DNA from: a bacterium | GTDB lineage: Bacteria > Bdellovibrionota > Bacteriovoracia > Bacteriovoracales > Bacteriovoracaceae | Reading direction: 5' to 3' | DNA: 64,000 bases | NCBI GenBank assembly: GCA_030425045.1 | Contig: JAUHVL010000001.1 | Location: forward strand, 248,001-312,000 | In this document: positions 18,610 to 26,756 of the stretch, piece by piece | Layout of the letters: each line of letters opens with the position of its first letter | Position numbering within the stretch: position 1 is the first letter of the stretch | Notes under the pieces: generated by a model | What the model was told of the DNA's origin: nothing | Databases searched by the model: none | The model's input: only the letters and a program-made list of their open reading frames with translations | Program-made: the position numbers and the translations under genes

Positions 18610-19694
18610 ATGAGTTAGGTCAGCTAGTAATGACTGGTGTTTCCTCAACGACGTTGTCTGATGAGGAAAAAAATTTTTTAGAAAAAGAAAATATTGGTGG
18701 AGTGATCCTCTTTTCTCATAATTTTGAATCGCCAGCTCAGCTTGCTGAGTTGATAAACTCAATTCAATCTTGTCGAAATGAATATCCACTTTATATTGCT
18801 GTCGACAATGAGGGGGGAAGGGTCTTTCGATTTAAAGATCATTTTTCACAATTGCCAGCGGCTTTGGATATTTCAAAACTTGGCTCACCTAAAACATGTT
18901 TTCATGTTTCTAAAATTGCTGCAGAAGAACTCGCTGCTTGTGGAATAAACCTTAATCTCGCTCCTGTTTGTGATGTGTGGAATAATCCAAAAAATAAAGT
19001 TATTGGTGATAGGGCCTATGGCACAGATACAGAAACTGTTTCAAAGTTTGTTTCTTCAGTAATTCGAGGCTTTCAAACAAGTAACGTTCTCGCTTGTGCA
19101 AAACATTTTCCTGGGCATGGTTGTACGACTAAAGATTCTCATTTTGATTTACCTCTTGTTAAAAAAACAATGAAAGAGCTCGAGAGTGAAGAGTTTATTC
19201 CTTTTGAAAAAGCGGTAAAGTCTCGTGTGGAATTTATCATGATGAGCCATATGATTGTTGATGCTTTTGATCAGGAAAACCCCACAACTTTGAGCGAAAA
19301 AGCATATCAAATTTTAAGAGATAAACTTAAATACAATAAAATTATTATTACTGACGACATGGATATGAAGGCGATTTCAGATCGTTACTCAATTGAGGAC
19401 GCTGCCGTCAAAGCAATTGAGGCCGGCGCAACTATTATCGAGTATAGAGATATTGAAAACGCAAAAGTTGCTCTAGAAGCGCTTAAAGAGGCGAAGAAAG
19501 TTAAAAAACTTAAAAACTCGGTTATCAATGAAAAGACCTCTTTGGTTTTAAAAAATAAAAAAACATTCTTAAAAGATTACAAACCTATTTATATTCCAGA
19601 CCTTCAAAAAGTTTTTAACTCAAAAGCTAATCAAAACTTTATGGAAGAGATCAGAGAAAAAATAACTGAAGTAAAAGAATCAAGTACAGACTAA
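18606..19694 (+). CDS. nagZ: beta-N-acetylhexosaminidase NagZ (glycoside hydrolase family 3)
   Basis: 362 residues from GTG 18606, which overlaps the previous stop (GTGA) and has AGGAAAG seven bases upstream; a TTG-like extension to 18561 is not needed. The GH3 fold is shown by GVILFSHN, IAVDNEGGRV, LNLAPVCDVWNNP, the catalytic-loop motif KHFPGHGCTTKDSH and the nucleophile region ITDDMDMKAI. NagZ removes N-acetylglucosamine from muropeptides in peptidoglycan recycling. No signal peptide, as expected for a cytoplasmic enzyme. A C-terminal 40-residue tail is Lys-rich and longer than usual. Confidence 0.92.
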   Translation: MNELGQLVMTGVSSTTLSDEEKNFLEKENIGGVILFSHNFESPAQLAELINSIQSCRNEYPLYIAVDNEGGRVFRFKDHFSQLPAALDISKLGSPKTCFHVSKIAAEELAACGINLNLAPVCDVWNNPKNKVIGDRAYGTDTETVSKFVSSVIRGFQTSNVLACAKHFPGHGCTTKDSHFDLPLVKKTMKELESEEFIPFEKAVKSRVEFIMMSHMIVDAFDQENPTTLSEKAYQILRDKLKYNKIIITDDMDMKAISDRYSIEDAAVKAIEAGATIIEYRDIENAKVALEALKEAKKVKKLKNSVINEKTSLVLKNKKTFLKDYKPIYIPDLQKVFNSKANQNFMEEIREKITEVKESSTD

Positions 19695-19776
19695 ATTACG
19701 GAATAAAATTTCCCCTGTGCATCAAAATTTCCTCTATTTGATATCATAAGTTTATGTAATTAGGAGGAGTGTCCTT

Positions 19777-20682
19777 ATGTTGATGTGGGCCGCTGTGATT
19801 TTAATTGGTATTGCAACCTTTATGGTTACCAGTGTTATCTTTATTGAAGAAGATGAATATAAAGCTCAAGAGAAATTAGAGGATGGCGTTAATCCGACTC
19901 AAGAGTTATTGAAAAAACAAGGAATTATACTTAGATACTCTCGTCCTTTTTTTAGAAGATATGTTTCACCAGTTGTTAGTACTTTAAAAAACAAAAAGAA
20001 AATTAAAGAGAAGTATAAAAGAAAACTTGCAGCGGCAGGCCTTCAAGAAATTTTATCTCCAGAAGATTTTTACGCTTTTAAACTTTTTTTGATCTTAGGG
20101 TTTCCCATTGTTTTTCTTGGGCTACGTTGGTTTCTTGAAGAATCTTGGCCTCTTGAATATGTTTTTGCTTTGGCTCCTCTTGGATTTATTTATCCTGATC
20201 TTTGGATAAAGGGTGTAATCGAAAATAGGCAAAAAGAAATAATTCAAGCCATGCCTTTTGCTGTTGATATGTTAGCTCTTTCTGTAGAAGCAGGTTTGGA
20301 CTTTATGGCGGCGATTACAAAAGTTGTGGCAAAGGCGAAGCCAAGTGCTTTAACAACAGAATTTAATATTTTATTAAAAGAAATAAAGATTGGTGCGAGT
20401 CGTGCAGAAGCTTTACGAAATATGGCGTGGAGAATTGATCTCACGCAAATTTCATCTTTTTCTGCAACGTTAATTGCCGCTGACTCTGTTGGTGCATCAA
20501 TTGGACCAATTCTAAAAGCATTATCAAATGAAATTAGGCAAAAAAGATCTTCTGATGTTGAGAAGGCTGGTGCAACGGCTAGTACAAAGATTTTATTTCC
20601 GTTGATGTTTTTAATTGTCCCTGCTGTTTTTGTCGTCATTGCCTCACCGATTATTATTGAAGCATTAATTGGGCCTAAGTGA
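19777..20682 (+). CDS. tadC: TadC-like type II secretion F-domain protein
   Basis: 301 residues with an N-terminal membrane segment (2-24), a pair near 95-140, and a C-terminal hydrophobic segment (about 270-297). The F domain has AMPFAVDMLALSVEAGLDFMAAI and EIRQKRSSDVEKAGATASTKILFPLMF, the TadC signature. TadC is the inner-membrane platform of Flp/Tad pili. Strong TAGGAGGAG precedes ATG 19777. No other tad gene (ATPase, TadB, secretin or pilin) is in the window, so it may work with genes elsewhere or lie at the end of a tad operon. It heads a tight run with DUF192, FHA and PP2C-like genes. Confidence 0.9.
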   Translation: MLMWAAVILIGIATFMVTSVIFIEEDEYKAQEKLEDGVNPTQELLKKQGIILRYSRPFFRRYVSPVVSTLKNKKKIKEKYKRKLAAAGLQEILSPEDFYAFKLFLILGFPIVFLGLRWFLEESWPLEYVFALAPLGFIYPDLWIKGVIENRQKEIIQAMPFAVDMLALSVEAGLDFMAAITKVVAKAKPSALTTEFNILLKEIKIGASRAEALRNMAWRIDLTQISSFSATLIAADSVGASIGPILKALSNEIRQKRSSDVEKAGATASTKILFPLMFLIVPAVFVVIASPIIIEALIGPK

Positions 20683-21029
20683 TGATTGTGAGAATTGATA
20701 AAGGAGAGTTGAGTATTGCAAAGAAAGTAAGAGTTGCTGATACCTTTTTAGGAAGAGCGATTGGGTTGATGTTTAGTGATTCATTAGGAGAGTACGATGG
20801 ATTATTGATTCAACCAACTAATGCAATACATACTTTTTTTATGAAATATAATTTAGACATAATTTTTTTAAATAGAAATAACGAAGTCGTATCTGTTGTA
20901 AGAGAGATGAAACCTTGGAGGCATACGAAATTATATTTTCGTGCCATTAAGGTGATTGAAATGAAGGGAGGAACTTTTCCTGAATCTGTAAAGGTTGGGG
21001 ATAAGTTAAATATTGAATGTATAAACTAG
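20682..21029 (+). CDS. DUF192 family protein
   Basis: 115 residues from ATG 20682, which shares a base with the tadC stop (TGATG). It shows the DUF192 core: VRVADTFLGRAIGLMFSD, DGLLIQPTNAIHTFFMKYNLDIIFLN and KPWRHTKLYFRAIKVIEM. Family members are small beta proteins, often exported; this one has no signal peptide. Function is unknown, but DUF192 genes are frequently found beside tad/type II secretion genes. It overlaps the first FHA gene by 13 bp. Confidence 0.88.
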   Translation: MIVRIDKGELSIAKKVRVADTFLGRAIGLMFSDSLGEYDGLLIQPTNAIHTFFMKYNLDIIFLNRNNEVVSVVREMKPWRHTKLYFRAIKVIEMKGGTFPESVKVGDKLNIECIN

Positions 21030-22573
21030 TTGCGATTGCTGGAAAAATTAGAGGTGACGAATTTGTTCTCGAGGATGGAGATAATTCTCTTGGTAGAGAT
21101 GAAGAGAATAATATTTGTATTCCGATACAAGGTGTATCTAAAAGACATATGAACATCACAGTGAAAGATGATTCGTGTTATTTAGAAGATTTGGGAAGTT
21201 CAAATGGAACATTCTTAAATGGTAAAGTTGTTAATAGAGCAACATTAGAAAATGGCGATAAGATAACGTTACCAGACTGTATTTTACAAGTCGTCTATGT
21301 TCAAGAGAAGAAAGTCATTATCAAACAAAGAGCAGAAGGTAGTGATGTTGATGTTGAAGAATATAAAACGGGAGGAACCCCTCCAGGCCCCTTACCTCAA
21401 AAAATAATTTGGTTTTTTAAATATAAAGTAATGCCAATCTTTCATGGATTAAACGAAGAGTATGAGTGGCATTATATGTTTGGAATCTTTATTGCGATAT
21501 TTTCGGTACTCGCTATTTCTCTAACAATTTTCCCTGTACTTGAAGATAGTAAAAAAATACTTCTTATTGAAACTGCTAAGCGTGGTGGTCATTATGCTGA
21601 TCAGGTTGCAAGGATTAATAATAGGGCCCTTGAGCAAAAAAGACTTGATAAGGTAGATACCAATTTTATTAAGTCTGAAGATGGGGTGAGAGACTTTAGG
21701 TTATTTGATTTAGAGGGAAGGATCGTTCGTCCTATCGAGAAGTTAAATGATTATGTTATGGATCCATTCTTTGTGACAGCCTTAAACTGGGCAAAGGCCA
21801 ATAAAGAATCAAGACAAGTAAAAGCTGTTCCTTTATCTGATGGTCAAATCGGTATTGCAAAACAAATTTTTGCTTTCAATCCCAAGATGGGTATTGAAGA
21901 GTCTGTTGGTGTTATTGCCATTAGGTTTGAGCCAACATCATTAAAAGTAGAGGCTGCTAAGTCGAGAAAAGCATATTTAGAGTCTTTGGCAACAACTGCA
22001 CTTGTGGCCATTTTCTTTTTTGGCTTTGTTTATTATTTAACGATTAGGCCAATTGAAGAAATGAGATATCAGCTTGAAGAAGCCTTAAGGGGAACGAGAA
22101 AGAATCTTGAAGGTACTTATCTCATGTCTGAGTTAAAACCACTTCGAAACTCTATTAATACTATTCTTCAAAGAATGAGAGAGTTAAGTAATGAAGGTGA
22201 TGAAGACATGGAGGAAGAGGAAAGTGATATCGAATATGTAAGATCATTTTATGAGATCATGCAAACAGTAAACGGGCCAGCAATGGTTTTAGATTCAATG
22301 AAAAATGTCTCCCATCTTAATATGGTGGCAGAGGACTTGGTTGGATTTAGAGAAAGTGCTTCTCAGGGGATGAGTCTGTTAGATGTTTCAAGAGAAAAAG
22401 GGTTTGCCGCAACAGTGATAGAGCTTTGTGATAACTCAGCTAGTGCTGATGGTGCTTGTCAGAAAGGCGAGTACGAATTAGGTGGAATTCCACACACGGT
22501 AAGTGTGGTGACATTAATGGGAAGAGATAGTTTTGCAAAAAGTTATCTTATTACGTTTGCACAGGAAGAATAA
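21017..22573 (+). CDS. FHA-TM-sensor-TM-HAMP-PAS-like transmembrane protein
   Basis: 518 residues. An N-terminal FHA phosphothreonine-binding domain (1-98) has LGRDEENNICI, VSKRHMNITV and LGSSNGTFLNG. A membrane helix (about 151-175) leads to an extracytoplasmic region (about 176-320), a second helix (322-343), a HAMP-like segment (IRPIEEMRYQLEEAL, 344-395) and a C-terminal PAS-like region (about 415-515, NGPAMVLDSMKNVSHLNMVAEDLVGF). The layout is that of a receptor with phospho-peptide input but no kinase, cyclase or methyl-accepting output. ATG 21017 lies inside the DUF192 gene; the Shine-Dalgarno is weak, so translational coupling is likely. Domain calls beyond FHA and the helices are inferred. 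Confidence 0.75.
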   Translation: MYKLVAIAGKIRGDEFVLEDGDNSLGRDEENNICIPIQGVSKRHMNITVKDDSCYLEDLGSSNGTFLNGKVVNRATLENGDKITLPDCILQVVYVQEKKVIIKQRAEGSDVDVEEYKTGGTPPGPLPQKIIWFFKYKVMPIFHGLNEEYEWHYMFGIFIAIFSVLAISLTIFPVLEDSKKILLIETAKRGGHYADQVARINNRALEQKRLDKVDTNFIKSEDGVRDFRLFDLEGRIVRPIEKLNDYVMDPFFVTALNWAKANKESRQVKAVPLSDGQIGIAKQIFAFNPKMGIEESVGVIAIRFEPTSLKVEAAKSRKAYLESLATTALVAIFFFGFVYYLTIRPIEEMRYQLEEALRGTRKNLEGTYLMSELKPLRNSINTILQRMRELSNEGDEDMEEEESDIEYVRSFYEIMQTVNGPAMVLDSMKNVSHLNMVAEDLVGFRESASQGMSLLDVSREKGFAATVIELCDNSASADGACQKGEYELGGIPHTVSVVTLMGRDSFAKSYLITFAQEE

Positions 22574-22576
22574 TTA

Positions 22577-23554
22577 GTGGAAAAAAAGCCTGTTGAAATT
22601 ATTAGAAACTATGAGAAGCCCAAAAAGCTTGGGAAGCATCATTGTTTGTTATGTATGACGGGTGATAATAAGGGAACAACTTATATTATTAAAAATAAGA
22701 GAGTTGTGCTTGGTCGAGGAGATACAGCTGACATTAAAGTTCTCGATGGTAAATGTTCAAGAGAGCATTTGGAACTTGTTTATAACAACGGAAAATATAT
22801 TCTCACTGATCTCAAATCTCAAAATGGTACGGTTGTTAATGATTTAAAGGTAACGCAACATATTTTAAAAGACAGTGATAAAGTTATTATTGGTAAAACA
22901 GTTTTTAGTTATAAGATTATTGAACGAGTTGAAGAAAAAGCAGATTTAGAACTTGTAGAGTATGAGGAAGAAGAGGAAGAAGAAGAGGAAGAAGAAACAA
23001 AAACAAAAAGTAGTAAAAAAGGGAATAAGCAAGAGGGGAATAAGCGCATCCTTATATATGGAATAGCACTCCTTGTCTTAGCATTTGTTTTTCTCGATGA
23101 TGGGACAAGTAATAAAAAACCACCACCAAAAAAGAAAGAAAAGAAAGAGTTGGCGCAATTTTATACTGGCGCTAAGGATGATCTCGACGAGGACTTACGT
23201 GAAAAGGTTATGGCCTATATTCATCAGGGAAGACGAGAGATGAGAGAGCAAAACTACTTTCGTGCAATTGAGCAATTTAATATGGCCCTCATTTTACATC
23301 CTACAAGTGGTGAAGTGAATTTTCTGTTGAACAAAACAAAGCAACAACTGGATGATCATATTAAATCAATTTTTACTAAAGCTAACAGAGAAGCAGAGTC
23401 ATTTAAGTATGAAGAGTCGATTAAACAGTATTGTGCTGTTTTATTATATCTTCAAGAATATCCAGATGATGAACGATTTAAAGATGCAAAGAAGAATATA
23501 GAATTTTTAGAAGAAAAACTAGGATTAGAGCAAGGTGAATCTAAGTGTTACTAA
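22577..23554 (+). CDS. FHA-domain membrane protein with C-terminal TPR-like region
   Basis: 325 residues from GTG 22577, three bases after the previous stop. FHA domain at about 22-113 (VLGRGDTADIKV, CSREHLEL, LKSQNGTVVND). Residues 130-140 are eleven consecutive Glu, encoded by a GAA/GAG run. A single membrane helix (157-173) is followed by a Lys/Pro linker and helical repeats resembling TPRs (about 205-325, YFRAIEQFNMALILHPTSGEVNFLL). With the FHA domain in the cytoplasm the repeats would be periplasmic. No catalytic motif. Overlaps the next FHA gene by 20 bp; the two were probably co-expressed parts of one complex. Confidence 0.8.
   Translation: MEKKPVEIIRNYEKPKKLGKHHCLLCMTGDNKGTTYIIKNKRVVLGRGDTADIKVLDGKCSREHLELVYNNGKYILTDLKSQNGTVVNDLKVTQHILKDSDKVIIGKTVFSYKIIERVEEKADLELVEYEEEEEEEEEEETKTKSSKKGNKQEGNKRILIYGIALLVLAFVFLDDGTSNKKPPPKKKEKKELAQFYTGAKDDLDEDLREKVMAYIHQGRREMREQNYFRAIEQFNMALILHPTSGEVNFLLNKTKQQLDDHIKSIFTKANREAESFKYEESIKQYCAVLLYLQEYPDDERFKDAKKNIEFLEEKLGLEQGESKCY
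22964..22996 (+). repeat. GAA/GAG trinucleotide run encoding poly-Glu
   Basis: Thirty-three bases of GAG/GAA codons encode eleven glutamates between the FHA domain and membrane helix. Because the unit is three bases, length change would alter linker length without frameshifting the gene. Confidence 0.7.
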
Positions 23555-25910
23555 AAACGACCTAGAGCTACAAAAAGTAGACTTAGGATCGGAGATTTTA
23601 GAGGGTCAAGGAGACCTTAGCTTTTTTATTGGAAGAAGCTCTGAATCTCATATTGTGCTCGATGATCGTCGTATCTCTAGAGAACATGCAGAGATCACGT
23701 TTACTGAGGGAGTTTGGCTTGTTAAAAGCCTTGGCCAAAATCAAGTTTTAGTTAATAACTCATCTGTAAATGAACATGAACTGAAAAATGGAGATGTTAT
23801 TGAAATTACTCCATTTAAAATTATTGTAAATGAAATTGTGATTCCTGAGGGAGTGGCTAGTGTGGCTGCTGAAGAAGATGGGCTCGAAGATCTTTCCGAT
23901 TTGGATAATGAGGCTACTGTTACAGAGACAATTGCTGAGCAGGATCTAAACTCTGATGATAGTGCTGAAGAGTTAGGAGATGACTTAGGGGATGATCTAG
24001 GAGACTTAGAAAGTAGTGAAGGTGACCAAGATTTAGAAGAAGGTTTTGATGTATCAGGAGAGGAGCTTCAAGAGGAAGAGGAGTTAGACCTCAGTGGTGA
24101 GTCTGGCAACGATGATTTTCTAGGTGATGAAGCAGATTTTTCAGGAGACGAAGAAAGCTCTGGTGAAGAAAGTTTAGAAGGGGACGATGCTGAGTTTTCT
24201 GATGACTTTCAAGATGAATATGCAGAGGGAGATGCTGAAGATTTTAATGATGAATATGCTCCTGCTGAATATGATGACGATGGCTTTGGCGATGACGGAT
24301 ATGGGGGAGAGGATGGAACTCAAATTATACAGAGTTTCGCCACCACAACACTGATTATCGATGGGCAATATGCTCCTTACGATAAGTACTCTATCGAAAA
24401 AAATGAAGTAAGAATTGGGCGTGATCCAGAAAAGTGTGAGATTGTTCTTGCTGACCCAGAGGTTTCTGGTGTCCATGCCATAATCAAGAAATCTAATATT
24501 ACATGCACCCTTGAAGATTCAGATTCTGCTAACGGTACACTATTAAATGGTGAAAGAATTAACTCTGCCACTCTAACAAACGGAGATGAGTTTGTTATTG
24601 GTACAACGACCTTTACGGTAAAAATCGCTTCAGATTTCTTACAGAATGAAGAACAGAGGTTAATGCCAGTTGAAGAAAACCAGGTTGTAGAAGTAGAAGA
24701 AATTGTAGAAGTTGGCGATGATGAAGATTTAGACGAGGAACTGTTACTTGAGGCAGGTGAAGCTGGAGAGGCTGTAGCTAGTAGTAACTCTATTTTTAGT
24801 AAAGATGCTTGGAAAAATCCCGAGCAACGTAAAAAGTTTATACGTTTGTTAGCAGTACTGGCGATTGTTGTGATTTTTTTATTGCCGGAAGAAAAAGATC
24901 AAAAACCAGTAAAACCAAAAGAAGAAAAAAATAATAGGCTTTTAAATAAAGATGATCCTAAGACTAAGTCCGATCCCCTTGCAAAAACGATAGACAATAA
25001 ACCTCTAACGGCAGAGCAAAAAGAGTTTGCTGACTCAACATATCGTTTGGCAAAAGAATTATTTGATGTAGGAAGATATCGTGAGGTATTGGATGAATTG
25101 GCCAAAATTCATGCCATTACTCCAAATTATAAAAACTCGAAACAATTAGAGGAATTGGCGGAAGAGGGATTAAAGCGTTTGGCAGAGTTAGCTGAACAAA
25201 AAAGACAAGAAGAGGAAAAGAAGAAGAAGTTGGCCAGAGTCAAAGAGCTGGTTGAAAAAGCTAAGAAGGCAGTTAAAGAACGAAATGTTTCATTATCAGA
25301 GGCCTTGTTTGGAGAAATTGCTAAACTTGATCCTGAGAACTTTGATTTAACTCAGATGAAACTTGAAATTGAAGCTTACAAAAGAGAAGAAGAGAAAAAG
25401 GCTTTAGAAAAAGCTCAAAAAGAGGCTGAAAGAAAGAGGCAGCTTGATGAGTTAGCTCCTGGAAAGAACTTCTACTTAAAAGGAGACTGGTATCGAGCCA
25501 TTTTAAAGCTAGAGGATTATTTACGAAAAGAAAATTTAGATGAAGACCTTAGAAAAGAAGGGGCGGATATGCTCAAAAAATCTAAGGACAACTTATCTAA
25601 AATAATTGATCCTATGCTGGGAAGGGCCAGATCTTTAAAAGAAGGACAAGATTTAAAAGGGGCTTATGAAATTTATATTGATATTTATAAAAAAGACCCA
25701 AGTAGAGAAGAAGTCTTAAAAGAAATGTATGAAATTAGAGAAACCTTAGAATTAAAAGCACGAAAGATTTATCGTGAAGCGATTATTGCTGAGTCACTAA
25801 GTTTATTTGATGCCGCTAAGGAGAAATATCAAGAAGTTCAACAACTATCACCAGTGGATAGTGATTATTATAAAAAAGCGACAGAAAAGCTTAAGGCATA
25901 TTTGGAATAA
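23535..25910 (+). CDS. double-FHA membrane protein with acidic linker and coiled-coil/TPR tail
   Basis: 791 residues from GTG 23535. FHA1 lies at about 28-100 (FIGRSSESHIVLDDRRISREHAEI), then a very acidic Asp/Glu/Ser/Gly linker (about 112-265), then FHA2 (about 270-365, RIGRDPEKCEIVLADPEVSGVHAII, SANGTLLNG). A single membrane helix (about 435-452) precedes a Lys/Glu-rich coiled coil and TPR-like repeats (480-791). Two FHA modules per chain plus a large extracytoplasmic part suggest a scaffold that links threonine-phosphorylated partners to the envelope. It follows two other FHA genes and precedes the PP2C-like gene by five bases. The start overlaps the upstream gene by 20 bp with no strong ribosome site. 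Confidence 0.8.
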   Translation: MNLSVTKNDLELQKVDLGSEILEGQGDLSFFIGRSSESHIVLDDRRISREHAEITFTEGVWLVKSLGQNQVLVNNSSVNEHELKNGDVIEITPFKIIVNEIVIPEGVASVAAEEDGLEDLSDLDNEATVTETIAEQDLNSDDSAEELGDDLGDDLGDLESSEGDQDLEEGFDVSGEELQEEEELDLSGESGNDDFLGDEADFSGDEESSGEESLEGDDAEFSDDFQDEYAEGDAEDFNDEYAPAEYDDDGFGDDGYGGEDGTQIIQSFATTTLIIDGQYAPYDKYSIEKNEVRIGRDPEKCEIVLADPEVSGVHAIIKKSNITCTLEDSDSANGTLLNGERINSATLTNGDEFVIGTTTFTVKIASDFLQNEEQRLMPVEENQVVEVEEIVEVGDDEDLDEELLLEAGEAGEAVASSNSIFSKDAWKNPEQRKKFIRLLAVLAIVVIFLLPEEKDQKPVKPKEEKNNRLLNKDDPKTKSDPLAKTIDNKPLTAEQKEFADSTYRLAKELFDVGRYREVLDELAKIHAITPNYKNSKQLEELAEEGLKRLAELAEQKRQEEEKKKKLARVKELVEKAKKAVKERNVSLSEALFGEIAKLDPENFDLTQMKLEIEAYKREEEKKALEKAQKEAERKRQLDELAPGKNFYLKGDWYRAILKLEDYLRKENLDEDLRKEGADMLKKSKDNLSKIIDPMLGRARSLKEGQDLKGAYEIYIDIYKKDPSREEVLKEMYEIRETLELKARKIYREAIIAESLSLFDAAKEKYQEVQQLSPVDSDYYKKATEKLKAYLE

Positions 25911-25915
25911 TTTTT

Positions 25916-26647
25916 ATGGAAATAAAAAGTTATATCGCAAAAAGTGATCAGGGACCTTATCTAAATATTAATGAAGATAAAGTAGACGTTAATCTTAAAG
26001 ATAATCTTTTTATGATTCTTGATGGTTTTGGTGGTGCAGGTATTGGTGATATAGCTACTTCTAGAGTCGTTGAAGATGTGAATAAGTTTTATACCAAGAT
26101 TGGTGATGATCCTGAAGCCACATTGCCATTTTATTACAATAAAAAGTTTCTTATTGAAGGAAACGCTTTAATAAACGCTGTTCATGTCGCTCATAAGAAT
26201 CTCGTTAACTTTAATTTCAATCGTCAAATGGGAGAAAGGGCGGGTGTTTCAGGTATCTTTCTCTCACATGCTGAAAATATGATCAGTATGGTGATGACGG
26301 GTAATTGTAAATCATATTTTGTTAGAGGTGGCGAGCTCAATACGCTATCAATTGCCGATAGTTATGAGCTTATAGCGGGAGATATGAATCATAATTCTAC
26401 TTTTCCCTTATCAGGCCTTGGGCTTTTTGATGATTTGAGTTTTTCCACAAGAGAGTTTAGACCTTTAGCTGGAGATACATTATTGCTCATGACAGAAGGC
26501 GCTTATTGGGGACTTAGTAATAGAGAAATAGAAAATATATTTGCAAATGAAGACCTCGCAATGAGTGATAAAGTGAAAATGTTGATAAGTTCTGCAAACG
26601 ACAAGGGTAATCAAAGAAATCAATCGGTTTTATTATTACAGTACTAA
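25916..26647 (+). CDS. PP2C-like protein with altered metal-binding residues
   Basis: 243 residues in the order of the PP2C/SpoIIE phosphatase fold. Motif 1 is SDQGPYLNINEDK (10-22), motif 2 is DGFGG (36-40) and a Gly/Ser loop follows. Where active enzymes have GDSR this has TGNCKSY (Asp replaced by Asn130); where they have SDG it has TEG (Glu194); the final DN is RNQSV (Asp lost). Only Asp36 and the first acidic pair remain. It may therefore be a weak phosphatase or a non-catalytic binding protein. It lies five bases after the double-FHA gene, as expected for a partner that removes or reads the phosphate FHA domains recognise. No Ser/Thr kinase is in the window. Confidence 0.7.
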   Translation: MEIKSYIAKSDQGPYLNINEDKVDVNLKDNLFMILDGFGGAGIGDIATSRVVEDVNKFYTKIGDDPEATLPFYYNKKFLIEGNALINAVHVAHKNLVNFNFNRQMGERAGVSGIFLSHAENMISMVMTGNCKSYFVRGGELNTLSIADSYELIAGDMNHNSTFPLSGLGLFDDLSFSTREFRPLAGDTLLLMTEGAYWGLSNREIENIFANEDLAMSDKVKMLISSANDKGNQRNQSVLLLQY

Positions 26648-26756
26648 ATAGTCGGTTATTCCAAATGACATCTGACTAGTCATAAGATTGCTAAGTTATA
26701 CAAATTAAGTGACAATATAATGAATATTGATCTCACAACTAGGGTGTGTTTCGTAC

